Positions 1 through 9,344 of a stretch of DNA of 64,000 nt are shown piece after piece (position 1 is the first letter of the stretch; every line of letters starts with the position of its first letter). The stretch lies in the NCBI RefSeq assembly GCF_002976435.1, contig NZ_PUGF01000004.1, positions 1 to 64,000 of the forward strand. The letters are read 5' to 3'. Made by a program: the position numbers and the translations under genes. Under the pieces are notes generated by a model. It made no database searches, was not told the origin of the DNA, and saw nothing but the letters and a program-made list of their open reading frames with translations. The stretch comes from Solimicrobium silvestre (GTDB lineage: Bacteria; Pseudomonadota; Gammaproteobacteria; Burkholderiales; Burkholderiaceae_D).

Positions 1-46
1 CTCTTCGCTGACAAAGCGTTTTGTTTGTCTGCAGCACAGAAACGAG

Positions 47-75
47 ATTATGGGGCTTTTGCTACTCCGCGTCAA
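47..75 (-). promoter_or_regulatory. Strong sigma70 promoter, rrn-like, firing out of the left edge
   Basis: On the minus strand a TTGACG -35 box and a CATAAT -10 box are separated by exactly 17 bases. An A/T-rich stretch resembling an UP element lies just upstream (about 76-110). The spacing and near-consensus boxes are seen directly. That it drives an rRNA or other highly expressed operon beyond position 1 is inference from similarity to betaproteobacterial rrn promoters, because the transcribed gene lies outside the window. Confidence 0.55.
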
Positions 76-227
76 CACTTATTTTTCGACACTTCGTTTT
101 TTCTGCTCTCCCACTTTACTGCTCTCGTACCCTACTTTAAAGCGTTAATTTAACGGGTGCATTCTGCCATTCCTCCGCTTCGCTACCGCTTCTTTTTTCC
201 CCGTCTTTCGACGGGAGGCGAACTATA

Positions 228-1004
228 TCAAAGGTTGCGGAAGTTTGGCAAGCGTTTTTCTAAAAAAGATTTCATTCCTTCTTTTTGGTCTTCAGAAGCG
301 AAGGTGCTATAGAACATACGGCGTTCATATTGAACACCTTCCGACAAGGTTGTTTCATAGGCGCGGTTGACTGAATCCTTGATCATCATAACGATAGGCA
401 GCGACATGCCGGCGATTGTGGTCGCTGCTGCTAAAGTTTCTTCCATGAGTTTATCCAGTGGCACAACTCGAGATACTAAACCTGCACGTTCGGCTTCGAC
501 TGCATCCATCATGCGGGCGGTTAAGCACATATCCATGGCTTTTGATTTGGAAATGGCGCGCGGCAAACGCTGCGTACCACCACAACCAGGGATAGTTGCC
601 AATTTAATTTCTGGCTGGCCGAATTTAGCGTTCTCTGCAGCGATAATAAAATCACACATCATCGCCAACTCACAACCGCCACCCAGCGCATAACCAGCTA
701 CAGCTGCAATCACTGGTTTTCTGATTTGACGAATATGCTCCCAATTACGCGTGACATAGTTACCGTTAAAGGCGTCCATATAGGTGTAATTAACCATCAG
801 CGTAATATCAGCTCCTGCGGCAAATGCTTTTTCACTGCCTGTTAATACGATGCAGCCAATTTGTTCGTTTTTATCAAATTCATTTAATGCATGACCCAAT
901 TCGTCCATTAACTGGTCATTCAATGCATTTAAGGCTTTTGGGCGATTTAACGTAATCACGCCAACTTTACCTTTTGTTTCAACCAGGATAGCTTCGTAAT
1001 TCAT
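228..1004 (-). CDS. Enoyl-CoA hydratase/isomerase family protein
   Basis: A 258-residue crotonase-fold protein, the usual length for a stand-alone enoyl-CoA hydratase, which adds water to trans-2-enoyl-CoA in fatty-acid or amino-acid breakdown. The AAGADI segment near residue 62 and the [10 protein letters not shown] segment near 106 form the CoA-binding and oxyanion-hole region. Glu112 and Glu132 sit in the positions of the two catalytic glutamates, 20 residues apart as in the mitochondrial enzyme, which supports a true hydratase rather than only an isomerase. A GAGGA ribosome-binding site lies upstream of the ATG. The gene follows mltA on the same strand after 35 bases, so the two may be co-transcribed. 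Exact acyl-chain preference cannot be read from the sequence. Confidence 0.9.
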   Translation of the reverse strand: MNYEAILVETKGKVGVITLNRPKALNALNDQLMDELGHALNEFDKNEQIGCIVLTGSEKAFAAGADITLMVNYTYMDAFNGNYVTRNWEHIRQIRKPVIAAVAGYALGGGCELAMMCDFIIAAENAKFGQPEIKLATIPGCGGTQRLPRAISKSKAMDMCLTARMMDAVEAERAGLVSRVVPLDKLMEETLAAATTIAGMSLPIVMMIKDSVNRAYETTLSEGVQYERRMFYSTFASEDQKEGMKSFLEKRLPNFRNL

Positions 1005-1039
1005 AATTTTTCCTCTATATATAGTATGTCTGCAATTAA

Positions 1040-2281
1040 TTAGTGTTGATTCACTACGACGCCTAGTGGGGCGCTAGCTAATTTGGGCCAAAGCACCCAC
1101 AACATGCCGCGTTGCTTCATGCGCCCCGCCATATCCCCTGCTTGCGCGCCAAAGCCCCAGAAAAAATCAGCGCGGACTGCACCTCGAATTGCGCCACCGG
1201 TGTCTTGCGCCATCATTAAGCGTTTCAACGGTACGTCAGTATTGGGTTCAGTCGTATTAATAAATACCGGCGCGCCTAATGGTAAAAATTGAGCGTCAAT
1301 CGCTACCGAACGCTTTTCACTTAAGGCCACGCCCAATGCGCCTTTGGGCCCTTGCATTGGATCGCTGATTTTTTCTTCCTTAAAGAACACATAGCTCGGA
1401 TTAGCATTTAATACTTCATTTTCACGCGTAGGGTTATTGGCTATCCAGTTTTTAATCCCTTGTGCCGAAGCTTGTTCTAATTTCAACTCACCTTTATCGA
1501 CCAGATAGCGACCAATAGACTTATATGGCTGACCATTTTGATCTGCATACGCCAATCTGACCGTTTCATTCGTATCGGCAAAAAATATCCGCCCTGAACC
1601 CTGAACTTGCAAGAAAAACGCATCCACCGAATCATCAACCCAGCAAATTTCCTTACCAGTCAAGACACCCGGCTGTAATAACTCGGCGCGACTTGGATAT
1701 GGAACTACTTTATTACCAACAACTCGTCCGCGCAGGCGCATACCTTTTAACTCTGGATACAAACCCGCCATATCAATAGTTAATAAGTCCGATGGAGCTT
1801 GGTACAACGGCGTTTGGTAGGAACCGCCGCGCTGACGAGAACCGCGTAACAAGGGCTCGTAATAACCGGTAATTAGGCCTGACTCAGTTCCGTCTGGATT
1901 AATTACTTGATAAGGATTAAAGAAGGCTTCAAAGAAACTGCGTACTCCCGAGCTATCCGTTCCATCCACAGTTTGGGCAATTGTGCACAGCTCATGCCAA
2001 TCTGATTTATTTATCAATGCTTTGCACGAAGCTTTAAATGCCGGCCAGGCTTCGTTTAAATTATCTTGATTCCAGCCCGGCAAATCTGAATAGTCCAACT
2101 GTTTGAAACTCGCCTTTAAATTTTGTGGCTTCGATTCAATTACCGACACTGGTGGCGTCACAGCTGGAATTGTCGCGACAGGCGGAGTTGGTTTATTGAT
2201 TGGCTCAACAACCGTCGTTTGGCATGCAGCTAACAGTAAAAGAGCGGCCAAAGACGGTACACTACGGTTTATTTTGAACAT
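1040..2281 (-). CDS. mltA: Membrane-bound lytic murein transglycosylase A (MltA)
   Basis: A 413-residue lipoprotein that cleaves peptidoglycan glycan strands to 1,6-anhydromuramic products at the inner face of the outer membrane. The N-terminus is a lipoprotein signal with lipobox LLAAC (Cys20). A MltA barrel domain fills the middle. The C-terminal 3D domain carries the [16 protein letters not shown] stretch, which holds the catalytic aspartate of the family. No clear ribosome-binding site precedes the ATG, because the bases upstream belong to the opposite-strand microprotein gene at 2291-2395. The signal peptide nevertheless fits this start well. Same strand as apaG upstream and the hydratase downstream. 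Confidence 0.93.
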   Translation of the reverse strand: MFKINRSVPSLAALLLLAACQTTVVEPINKPTPPVATIPAVTPPVSVIESKPQNLKASFKQLDYSDLPGWNQDNLNEAWPAFKASCKALINKSDWHELCTIAQTVDGTDSSGVRSFFEAFFNPYQVINPDGTESGLITGYYEPLLRGSRQRGGSYQTPLYQAPSDLLTIDMAGLYPELKGMRLRGRVVGNKVVPYPSRAELLQPGVLTGKEICWVDDSVDAFFLQVQGSGRIFFADTNETVRLAYADQNGQPYKSIGRYLVDKGELKLEQASAQGIKNWIANNPTRENEVLNANPSYVFFKEEKISDPMQGPKGALGVALSEKRSVAIDAQFLPLGAPVFINTTEPNTDVPLKRLMMAQDTGGAIRGAVRADFFWGFGAQAGDMAGRMKQRGMLWVLWPKLASAPLGVVVNQH

Positions 2282-2290
2282 GGAGGAACT

Positions 2291-2395
2291 ATGTGGTTAA
2301 TATTTGTAGAAGCAACAGGTGCTTTTTTAGTATTTGCTTTAATTGTGTGGTGGACAATGTTCTCTGGCGCAAAGCCACCAAGTGATGAAGAATAA
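2291..2395 (+). CDS. 34-residue single-span membrane microprotein
   Basis: A short reading frame of 34 codons begins at an ATG preceded at proper spacing by GGAGGA (2282-2287), one of the best ribosome-binding sites in the window. The product starts MWLIFVEA, has one hydrophobic segment (about residues 2-24, rich in Trp, Phe and Val) and ends with a short charged tail, KPPSDEE. This suggests an inner-membrane microprotein. It fills the 120-base gap between apaG and mltA on the opposite strand, stopping six bases before the apaG stop. I do not recognise a named family. Tiny subunits such as CydX have a similar architecture, but the sequence is not obviously one of them. Confidence 0.6.
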   Translation: MWLIFVEATGAFLVFALIVWWTMFSGAKPPSDEE

Positions 2396-2401
2396 GACGT
2401 T

Positions 2402-2776
2402 TTAATGCAGCGTCCATGGCAGAGACAGTACGAACTCTGGAATAGTAGCGTTAAATTGCTCCCCATCTTCTGCAACACATAAATAAGTGCCGTGCATACT
2501 TCCTATTGGCGTAGCCAACGCTGTGCCGCTAGTGTATTCAAATTGTTGTCCCGGCTCCAAAAGTGGTTGATAGCCCACCACGCCCAATCCGCGTACTTGC
2601 TCTTCATGGTCATTGGCGTCTTTAATAATCCAATGCCGGGCGATTAATTGCGCCTTAGCTGTACCGGTGTTTTTGATGGTAATAGTGTAGGAAAACACAT
2701 ATCTTGACGCCTCAGGGTCCGATTGTTGCCCTAAGTACTTGGTTGCTACTGATACACTAAATTCATACAATGCCAT
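2402..2776 (-). CDS. apaG: ApaG family protein
   Basis: A 124-residue protein with the all-beta fibronectin-III-like ApaG fold, the typical length for the family. Recognisable features are the SDPEASRYVFSYTITIKN segment near residue 20 and the glycine-rich GTYLCVAEDGEQF segment near residue 100. ApaG proteins are linked in enterobacteria to cobalt/magnesium phenotypes, and the fold is also found in F-box proteins; the molecular role is unsettled. The gene lies upstream of mltA on the same strand, separated by the opposite-strand microprotein gene. Confidence 0.92.
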   Translation of the reverse strand: MALYEFSVSVATKYLGQQSDPEASRYVFSYTITIKNTGTAKAQLIARHWIIKDANDHEEQVRGLGVVGYQPLLEPGQQFEYTSGTALATPIGSMHGTYLCVAEDGEQFNATIPEFVLSLPWTLH

Positions 2777-2910
2777 TGATCGCCTGCTCTTCCAACTATA
2801 AAGATAAGCAGCTATTCGACACTAAATTAACTGGCAGCGCAAGCTGTGAGTGTTAATTTACATGTAACAACAGCGTCTTATCCGGAGTTTCATAAGTAAA
2901 TTTCGCTTAA

Positions 2911-4155
2911 TTATTTTGTACCCGCCGCCAATTTTAACCCTTTCACCTGCTCCGGCGTAACACTGGCGGCATGTCCACCCCACTGAGCGCGTAAAAAATT
3001 AGTCAATTGCGCTAACTCCTGATCACTTAACGTAGTCGCAAACCCAGGCATTTCCTGAAGGTTTTCAATTCCGGGGAATTTCTGCGCTTCCACCCCATCC
3101 AGAATCGTCACAATCAGATTATGCGAATCGGCATTACGTACTGTCGAATTTCCCTGCATCGGCACCGCGACATGCGGCTTACCTTCGCCCTGAAAACCAT
3201 GGCAGCCAGCACAGACTGCTGTATACAAGCGCTGCCCGGCTTTTAATTCCGCTGTATCCAGCGCAATGGCTTTAACTGGCTCTGGCACAAGCGGCTTGTC
3301 ACCGAACAGATAGGTGGTCACGGCAACCAGATCATCCTTACTCAGATATTGAGTACTTAAATGCACCACCGGAAACATATCGCCATAAGCTGATCCTTGC
3401 GGTGCGATACCGCTGGCAAGAAAAGTCTGCAAATCAGCAGGATTCCAGCCGACCGCTGCTAAACCGGCTGGTGTAACATTCGGTGCAGCTACCCGCGCCA
3501 ATGCCGCACCAGTTAGGGATTTAGACAAATCAAGCTGACCAAATAGTCCACGTGGCGTATGGCACTCCGCGCAATGTCCCATGACATTACTTAAATATTG
3601 ACCGCGTTGCCAACTGGCCGATTGGCCAACTGAAGCATCATTGAGTGAATTCTTCAGAAACAGTACGTTCCAAAACATCATCCCAAAACGCATATTGTAA
3701 GGAAATTTGAGATCAGCCGGACGCGTCGCAACGGCAACTGCTTTTTGCTGCATCAGAAACGCATAAATGGCGTCGCTATCGGCGCGCGTCATGCCGCGAT
3801 ATGAGGTATACGGCATTGCAGGATAAAGATGTTTATCAGGTGTTACTCCGTCATGCAGTGCTTTATAGAACTGGTCCGCACTCCATTTGCCAATGCCATG
3901 CTCTTTATCTGGCGTGATATTCGAGCCGTAAAACTTACCAAACGGTGAGGCCAGCTCAACGCCACCAGCAAAGGGCGCTCCAGTCGAAGTTGTGTGGCAA
4001 GCGGCGCAATCCGCTGCCTTGGTTAAGTAACGACCAAATTCAATCTGCGCCTTATGGTCAGGCTGGATAGTTTTATCGGTTGCTCCGATGCTGCCATCAC
4101 AACCGACCAGCGCCATTAGAGCCAGCAATACCAAGCCAGTTAGCACTTTTTTCAT
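2911..4155 (-). CDS. Tri-heme cytochrome c subunit of Mo hydroxylase
   Basis: A 414-residue cytochrome with three CXXCH heme c sites: CAACH (50-54), CAECH (195-199) and CAGCH (315-319). This is the layout of cytochrome subunits of membrane-bound aldehyde and alcohol dehydrogenases and IorAB-type oxidoreductases. It would carry electrons from the 2Fe-2S subunit to the quinone pool or an oxidase. The start chosen is the ATG whose first bases overlap the stop of the 2Fe-2S gene as ATGA. It gives a clean signal peptide ending LMALVGC, so Cys19 may be lipidated; an upstream in-frame start would bury that signal. Last gene of a three-gene operon. Confidence 0.88.
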   Translation of the reverse strand: MKKVLTGLVLLALMALVGCDGSIGATDKTIQPDHKAQIEFGRYLTKAADCAACHTTSTGAPFAGGVELASPFGKFYGSNITPDKEHGIGKWSADQFYKALHDGVTPDKHLYPAMPYTSYRGMTRADSDAIYAFLMQQKAVAVATRPADLKFPYNMRFGMMFWNVLFLKNSLNDASVGQSASWQRGQYLSNVMGHCAECHTPRGLFGQLDLSKSLTGAALARVAAPNVTPAGLAAVGWNPADLQTFLASGIAPQGSAYGDMFPVVHLSTQYLSKDDLVAVTTYLFGDKPLVPEPVKAIALDTAELKAGQRLYTAVCAGCHGFQGEGKPHVAVPMQGNSTVRNADSHNLIVTILDGVEAQKFPGIENLQEMPGFATTLSDQELAQLTNFLRAQWGGHAASVTPEQVKGLKLAAGTK

Positions 4156-4703
4156 TTGACATCCTTTACCAAGCCAGCGGTGCTTAATGCAACTTCTTTC
4201 ACCGCTTCGAAATAACGTACATAACCAGTGCAGCGACAAATATGATGATTCAGTCCATCGGTAATCGCCTGATCAAGCTGGGCACGACTGACTGGATGAC
4301 GTTTCAGCTTTTCCAGCAGCACAGTGGCTGCATTCACAAACCCCGGTGTGCAATATCCGCACTGAAAACTGTAATGTTCTAAAAACTTTTGCTGCACAGG
4401 CGAAAGCGTCACCACTTCACCTTGCTCGTTACGCTGGGCGTGGCCTTCTACGGTGCGTATTTGCTTGCCATCAAAAAAATGTGCTCCGGTAATGCAGGAG
4501 CGCACTTCTTCGCTGGAGCCGTCCGGCTTATCAAGTATCACCACGCAGGCATGACAAATACCTTGGCCGCAACCGAGACGTGAGCCAGTCAAATCCAGAT
4601 ATTCATGTAAAAAATCAATCATCATGATGCCTTCCGGCACGGGTACAGGGCCGACCGGTTTGCCGTTGATGTGCAGCGTGATTGGATAGATTGTCCTGCT
4701 CAT
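4152..4703 (-). CDS. 2Fe-2S subunit of xanthine-oxidase-family Mo hydroxylase
   Basis: A 183-residue small subunit with two [2Fe-2S] clusters. The plant-ferredoxin-type ligands are Cys45, Cys50, Cys53 and Cys70. The second cluster ligands are Cys115, Cys118, Cys156 and Cys158, in the CGYCTPGF and CRCTG motifs. All eight cysteines are present. It passes electrons from the molybdenum centre to the tri-heme cytochrome encoded next. It overlaps the large-subunit gene upstream and the cytochrome gene downstream by four bases each (ATGA), which implies translational coupling. It resembles IorA, NicA and aldehyde dehydrogenase small subunits; substrate specificity is not determined by this subunit. 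Confidence 0.92.
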   Translation of the reverse strand: MSRTIYPITLHINGKPVGPVPVPEGIMMIDFLHEYLDLTGSRLGCGQGICHACVVILDKPDGSSEEVRSCITGAHFFDGKQIRTVEGHAQRNEQGEVVTLSPVQQKFLEHYSFQCGYCTPGFVNAATVLLEKLKRHPVSRAQLDQAITDGLNHHICRCTGYVRYFEAVKEVALSTAGLVKDVK

Positions 4704-7528
4704 GCCAGAATCTCCTGTAATTGTTGTTGCGTTACTGGCAAATCAGTAAACCGATGACCTATTGCATGCGCAATGCCATTCACTATCGCACCCACCACCG
4801 GTATCATCACCACTTCGGCAATTCCTTTAGCCGGATCGGTTTCAGTCAACGGTGGCAGCACTTCGCTGGTTTGGGTCCAGACTGCAACATCGGCCGCGCG
4901 TGGCAACTGGTAGCGGTTGAAATTCCAAGTGCCATTGCCGGGCCCGTCTTCATAGAGCGGCAGATATTCATGCAGGGCATGACCGATGCCCATTGCTAAA
5001 CCGCCCTGCAACTGACTGGAAACCAGTTGCGGCGATAACTGGTTCCCGCATTCCATGATGGAATGATGCGTTAACAATTCCACCTTGCCGCTCGCCGCGT
5101 GAATAGCCAGCTCAACCAGCGTGCCGACTGCACTATAGTAAGTAACAGCCGCATTATTGCGTTGAGTAGGCGGGATAAATACTTTTTTGCGATTCAAAAC
5201 TTCATAACCGCCGTCAGTTGTCATCCGTTTTTTCTGTACCGGACTAGCACCGTCACCATAACGTAACGATAAGCCATCCAGCGGCAGTCGCACTACATTG
5301 CCACTCACTTCAAACTCAGCTTCGCTCCATTGCCAACGATTAAATACATGGACGGTGGCACCCGTCACCAGCCCCAGTTCATGCGCTTTTTTAACTAACT
5401 GCGCGTAAGGCAGTGCCTCAAGTCCAGCCGCCGACAATTTGCCATCCACCCAACGCGCATCTTCCACACGCACTACCAACGGAGCCGCCTGACCACCGCC
5501 TATACCTTGGCTCCAGATAGACAACGCCGCTGGCCACAAGCCATGCAAAAAAATGACGCGTGCTGCTTCTCGGGTGCTGTGAGTAAAGTAAAAAGCCGAA
5601 TTGGTGGCGCTGGACGGGGATGCATAAGCTGGCGACCAACGTGGATTCATCGCCAATTTGTCTTGCTCAGCCTGACTCATGATGTAGGGATCACCACTGG
5701 CCGTCACGGGTAAATCGGCCCAATCGGTAATCGCCGTTTGCACCTCATCCGCCGGTTTTCCCAGCCATTTGGCACAGGCAATGGCTTGCGAAGTCGACAT
5801 GCCGGTGCCAATTTCCACGCCGCTATGATGCAGTTGGATATGTCCGTCAGCGCTGATTTCAACTTTGGCAAAGGAAGATTCTGCACCGGTTCCAAAATCC
5901 TTTTGAACACAGGCAAACCCAACGCCGTAACGCATGCCCGGATGCGCCGCTTCGTATGTCATTTTTTGTTTGGCACGATTTATCCACAAGGGATGAAGTT
6001 TGGCTTTTTGCAACACTTCATCAACCCGAATAGCGCCAGCCGGTATCGCACCCTGGGTATTTTTCATCCCGGAACGCAAGGCATTTTTAAGCCGGAAATC
6101 AATTGCATCGAGGCCGAGTTTTTCTGCGATTTCATCAACCATCATCTCGGTTGCCGCCATGCTTTGCAGTGTACCGTAGCCGCGTGCCGAGCCCGCATCA
6201 ATAGCGCGCGTTGCTATCGCGACAGCAGCCAGATCATTTTTTGGAAAATAATAAATAGACTGCGCGGCAGTGGCGCCCACCATTGCGACAGACGGAGAAA
6301 AATTGGCGCGGCCGCCACCATTGGCTTCAAAATCGCCTTTGAATGATTGCAGCAAACCGCTTTTGCGATCCACCGCCATACGGTAATGCATCTTGAAAGC
6401 ATGCCGTTTGATCGAGGTTTGAAATTGCTCAAAGCGGTCGTTCGCCAAACGTACCGGCTTACCATCGGCGTAAAGCGCGGTCAGCAAACCATAGAAGGGA
6501 AAATTATAGTGATCTTTAGAGCCATAGCCAACCGTATAACACGGATGCAGAAACAGTTTTTTGAGCGGGAATTTACCCTTTTTCAGCATCTCAATTGTGC
6601 TGTCCACCACCTCAGCGGGAGACTGGGTCGGCACGACCATGTGTAATTCCTGATTAACACTGTCATACCAACAGTTGGCGTTATCCGGTTCCAGTGCCGA
6701 CGTATCTACCGACTGCGTGTTGTAGTCGCGCTCCATCACCAGCCAATCGGCGGGCGGCTGATCTAGTTGCTGCTGGATTTGCGCTGCGTAAAACATGCCC
6801 TGTTCGCCCAACTTGCCATGCTCTTGCCCGTCGGGCCAGACTGGTTGATGTTTGCGCATCATGCTCGGGAATAGCGGAGCATTTTTCAGGCTGGAAAAAA
6901 CGTCATCATCAAACGGCGTCGCACCACCAACTCGTACAAAACGGAAGCTGCCCCAAGGATCACGTTCCAGCGGCGCACTAACTGGGCCGTATTGAATCAC
7001 TTCATCTTTAAATTGCAACAAATCTTTGGCAAACCGGAATTTGGCAAAGTCGTGATAAATCAGAATCGCCACGGCATGGCCCAGATACGCTGGAATTTTA
7101 CCCGCTGGCAGCAGCATGTCTTCGCCGTAAAATGCAGGAAAAGCCAGGCCGTCGCGCAGTAAATCTTCAGCGGTAACGATACGATCCGGTTGCAATTCAG
7201 CTCCGAGCAAGTTCAGGTTAAACCCTTGGTAATTGCGATCTGCCTTTGTTGTACGCAAAATCAAGGCATGCGATTGCTGCGTCGGCCAGTGCGGCATATC
7301 GCGGGATCGTATATCGCGCGCGAACACTTTAGCGCCAGTGACTTTGGCAATACCATCAATACGAAATTTGGCCTGACCGCTACTACCGTCCCATTTGATC
7401 GGGCTCAGGATTTTTTCTTCAAATAAGGCTGCAAACGCTTTACCGCCAATGGGTGCTACGTAGACCGACACCCCGGCCACCACGCTGACCTTCAAAAAGC
7501 TGCGGCGCGAAAGATCAAGTTTTATCAT
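4700..7528 (-). CDS. Molybdopterin-binding large subunit, IorB/aldehyde-oxidoreductase type, Tat-exported
   Basis: A 942-residue catalytic subunit of the xanthine-oxidase family. The N-terminus has a twin-arginine signal (SRRSFLKVSVVAG), so the folded complex is exported to the periplasm, as for IorB and membrane aldehyde dehydrogenases. Cofactor-binding glycine-rich stretches are visible (for example GSARGYGTLQSMAATEMMVD). Near the C-terminus GIAEVVMIPVVGA holds the conserved glutamate that activates the substrate, in a slightly divergent setting (usually GxGE). The cofactor is expected to be molybdopterin cytosine dinucleotide, which a MocA-like enzyme such as the one at 15724-16308 would make. 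Substrate could be an aldehyde or an N-heterocycle; the sequence alone does not decide. Confidence 0.88.
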   Translation of the reverse strand: MIKLDLSRRSFLKVSVVAGVSVYVAPIGGKAFAALFEEKILSPIKWDGSSGQAKFRIDGIAKVTGAKVFARDIRSRDMPHWPTQQSHALILRTTKADRNYQGFNLNLLGAELQPDRIVTAEDLLRDGLAFPAFYGEDMLLPAGKIPAYLGHAVAILIYHDFAKFRFAKDLLQFKDEVIQYGPVSAPLERDPWGSFRFVRVGGATPFDDDVFSSLKNAPLFPSMMRKHQPVWPDGQEHGKLGEQGMFYAAQIQQQLDQPPADWLVMERDYNTQSVDTSALEPDNANCWYDSVNQELHMVVPTQSPAEVVDSTIEMLKKGKFPLKKLFLHPCYTVGYGSKDHYNFPFYGLLTALYADGKPVRLANDRFEQFQTSIKRHAFKMHYRMAVDRKSGLLQSFKGDFEANGGGRANFSPSVAMVGATAAQSIYYFPKNDLAAVAIATRAIDAGSARGYGTLQSMAATEMMVDEIAEKLGLDAIDFRLKNALRSGMKNTQGAIPAGAIRVDEVLQKAKLHPLWINRAKQKMTYEAAHPGMRYGVGFACVQKDFGTGAESSFAKVEISADGHIQLHHSGVEIGTGMSTSQAIACAKWLGKPADEVQTAITDWADLPVTASGDPYIMSQAEQDKLAMNPRWSPAYASPSSATNSAFYFTHSTREAARVIFLHGLWPAALSIWSQGIGGGQAAPLVVRVEDARWVDGKLSAAGLEALPYAQLVKKAHELGLVTGATVHVFNRWQWSEAEFEVSGNVVRLPLDGLSLRYGDGASPVQKKRMTTDGGYEVLNRKKVFIPPTQRNNAAVTYYSAVGTLVELAIHAASGKVELLTHHSIMECGNQLSPQLVSSQLQGGLAMGIGHALHEYLPLYEDGPGNGTWNFNRYQLPRAADVAVWTQTSEVLPPLTETDPAKGIAEVVMIPVVGAIVNGIAHAIGHRFTDLPVTQQQLQEILA

Positions 7529-7762
7529 TTAAATTGCCTTAAAAGTCAAAGAGCATCAGGTTAGCGCTGCACCCTACAGATTCTGTAATTTCAACCAAAC
7601 ACCTTTAAGAGTATAGGAAATTTACAATGATGCACAAGTCAATTTGCACTAAATGAATGCTATTTCAACACTCAAAATCCAGTATTCTTCGAAGGAAATT
7701 CCAGGCTCCAAACCAGTTCAAGGTAAAATAACGCATCTTTTTTCCTCTTCAGGCCACTACCA

Positions 7763-8440
7763 ATGAGCACCTCTCCCACATACCGCATCGCCCCCAGCAT
7801 TTTATCCGCCGACTTTGCCCGCTTAGGTGAAGAGGTGCGCAATGTTGTGGCGGCAGGTGCCGACATGATCCATTTTGATGTGATGGACAATCACTACGTA
7901 CCAAATTTAACCATCGGCCCGATGATCTGTCAGGCGATTCGGCCGCATGTGCAAGTACCGATTGACGTGCATTTAATGGTCAAACCTGTAGATCGTATCA
8001 TTCCGGACTTTGCTAAAGCCGGTGCCAATATTATTAGCTTCCATCCTGAAGCCACAGAACATCTGGATCGCACTTTGCAGTTAATTCGCGACCACGGCTG
8101 CAAAGCTGGCCTGGCAATTAATCCCGGTACTTCATTAAATTTTTTAGAACATGTAATGGATAAGCTCGATTTGATTTTGCTGATGTCGGTCAATCCCGGT
8201 TTTGGCGGACAATCTTTTATTCCACATACGCTGCAAAAAATTGCCGCTGTCAGAAAATTAATAGATGCGTCCGGTCGCGACATTATGTTGCAAGTCGATG
8301 GCGGTGTAAAAACCGACAACATCGCTGAAATCGCCCGCGCTGGTGCCGATACCTTTGTTGCTGGTTCGGCTATTTTTGGCAAGCCTGATTACCCTGGCAT
8401 TATTGCTGGCATGCGCCGTGAATTAGCTTCAGTCGCATGA
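7763..8440 (+). CDS. rpe: Ribulose-phosphate 3-epimerase
   Basis: A 225-residue TIM-barrel enzyme that interconverts ribulose 5-phosphate and xylulose 5-phosphate in the pentose phosphate pathway. The signature motifs are intact: [15 protein letters not shown] at the N-terminus, the metal-binding [17 protein letters not shown] segment, [16 protein letters not shown] and the phosphate-binding [12 protein letters not shown]. Its stop overlaps the gph start by four bases. An rpe-gph-trp order is common in proteobacteria. Confidence 0.96.
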   Translation: MSTSPTYRIAPSILSADFARLGEEVRNVVAAGADMIHFDVMDNHYVPNLTIGPMICQAIRPHVQVPIDVHLMVKPVDRIIPDFAKAGANIISFHPEATEHLDRTLQLIRDHGCKAGLAINPGTSLNFLEHVMDKLDLILLMSVNPGFGGQSFIPHTLQKIAAVRKLIDASGRDIMLQVDGGVKTDNIAEIARAGADTFVAGSAIFGKPDYPGIIAGMRRELASVA

Positions 8441-9114
8441 TAAAAATGAACGGCATTCAAGCCGCGATCATTGATTTAGATGGCACGATGATCGACACCA
8501 TTGGTGATTTTCTGGTGGCGATTAATGCCATGCGTGCCGAATTTGCGCTCGCGCCATTAGAGCAAGCCGTGATTCAAAACATGGTCGGCAAAGGTAGTGA
8601 AAATTTAATCAGACAAGTACTGGCTGTCGATTTCTCACCTGCTGAAGTAGAACGCCACTTTGATGCCGCCATGAACAGCTATCAGCGCAATTACTTATCG
8701 ATAAATGGTCAGTACAGCAAGCTCTACCCTGATGTACAAGAAGGATTAAGCGCATTGCAGGCGCAAGGCATCCGGCTGGCTTGTGTAACCAACAAACCAA
8801 TTTCCTTTGCGCTACCGCTGTTAAAACAAAAATCGCTACATCATTATTTTGACGTGATTTATGGCGGAGATTGCCTGCCGCACAAAAAACCGCACCCAGC
8901 CCCGTTGTTACAAGTTTGCAGTGATTTTAAGCTTGAGCCCAATCAGGTAGTGGCGATTGGCGACTCAAGTAACGACGCCATCGCAGCACGCGCGGCCGGT
9001 TGCTGGGCACTTACCGTACCTTACGGTTACAATCACGGCGAGGCTGTACAAGCAATTGATACTGATGGTATAGTCGAAACCTTGTTGTGCGCTGCACATT
9101 TTGTGAACAGTTAA
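8437..9114 (+). CDS. gph: Phosphoglycolate phosphatase (HAD family)
   Basis: A 225-residue HAD-superfamily phosphatase expected to dephosphorylate 2-phosphoglycolate formed during repair of oxidised DNA ends. HAD motif I is IDLDGTMID (aspartates near residue 14), motif II is CVTNKP, the conserved lysine lies in HKKPHPAP, and motif IV is [12 protein letters not shown]. The ATG overlaps the rpe stop as ATGA; a second ATG three codons in is equally possible as the start. The position between rpe and the trp genes supports the gph assignment over other HAD phosphatases. Confidence 0.9.
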   Translation: MIKMNGIQAAIIDLDGTMIDTIGDFLVAINAMRAEFALAPLEQAVIQNMVGKGSENLIRQVLAVDFSPAEVERHFDAAMNSYQRNYLSINGQYSKLYPDVQEGLSALQAQGIRLACVTNKPISFALPLLKQKSLHHYFDVIYGGDCLPHKKPHPAPLLQVCSDFKLEPNQVVAIGDSSNDAIAARAAGCWALTVPYGYNHGEAVQAIDTDGIVETLLCAAHFVNS

Positions 9115-9148
9115 TTAACAACCCTAACACCCCCCAAAATCATCAATA

Positions 9149-9217
9149 ATGTTTCTCACTAAAAAACGTCCCGTCACCACTCCAGGCACTTTCGAGGCCT
9201 GGCTATGGCGACGCTAG
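9149..9217 (+). CDS. trpL: trp operon leader peptide with two Trp codons
   Basis: A 22-codon reading frame starts MFLTKKRPV and ends AWLWRR, with Trp codons at positions 18 and 20 just before the TAG stop. It lies 196 bases ahead of trpE and is followed by several inverted repeats and a hairpin with a T run. Clustered Trp codons at the end of a short leader are the hallmark of ribosome-mediated transcription attenuation. No strong ribosome-binding site is visible, only A-rich sequence (about 9137-9148), which tempers confidence. The leader is too short to be found by ordinary gene calling. Confidence 0.7.
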   Translation: MFLTKKRPVTTPGTFEAWLWRR

Positions 9218-9224
9218 CATTTCC

Positions 9225-9307
9225 AGCGGCTAATCAACATTTGCATTAGCCCAATGCCAGAGATTGGCTTGCAGCGAGGATCGTCCTTATGCAGCCAGCA
9301 CGTTTTT
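9225..9307 (+). promoter_or_regulatory. Candidate trp attenuator (antiterminator and terminator hairpins)
   Basis: Downstream of the leader peptide several pairings can form: GCTAAT with ATTAGC (about 9230-9250), CCAAT with ATTGG (9251-9267), and a longer hairpin at about 9266-9296 in which GGC and TGCA pair with TGCA and GCC around an inner AGGA/TCCT stem. That last hairpin is followed six bases later by TTTTT (9303-9307). Overlapping, mutually exclusive stems between a Trp-codon leader and trpE fit the classical attenuator model. The exact fold needs calculation. Confidence 0.55.
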
Positions 9308-9344
9308 ATCATTTCACCCCACGCATGGGGAAGAAGAGAAAGTC

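Noticed and set aside
200-216. CCCGTC/GACGGG hairpin after the hydratase gene as a terminator
   Set aside because: On the transcribed minus strand it is followed by an A run, not a U run, so a rho-independent terminator is not supported.
5738-6346. A 202-residue plus-strand open frame inside the Mo hydroxylase gene
   Set aside because: It is antisense to a clearly coding 942-residue gene with intact motifs, has no recognisable domain and no upstream ribosome-binding site.
9264-9344. TTG-initiated N-terminal extension of TrpE
   Set aside because: It lies across the terminator hairpin and T run of the attenuator, gives an abnormally long protein, and the ATG at 9345 has a purine-rich site and family length.
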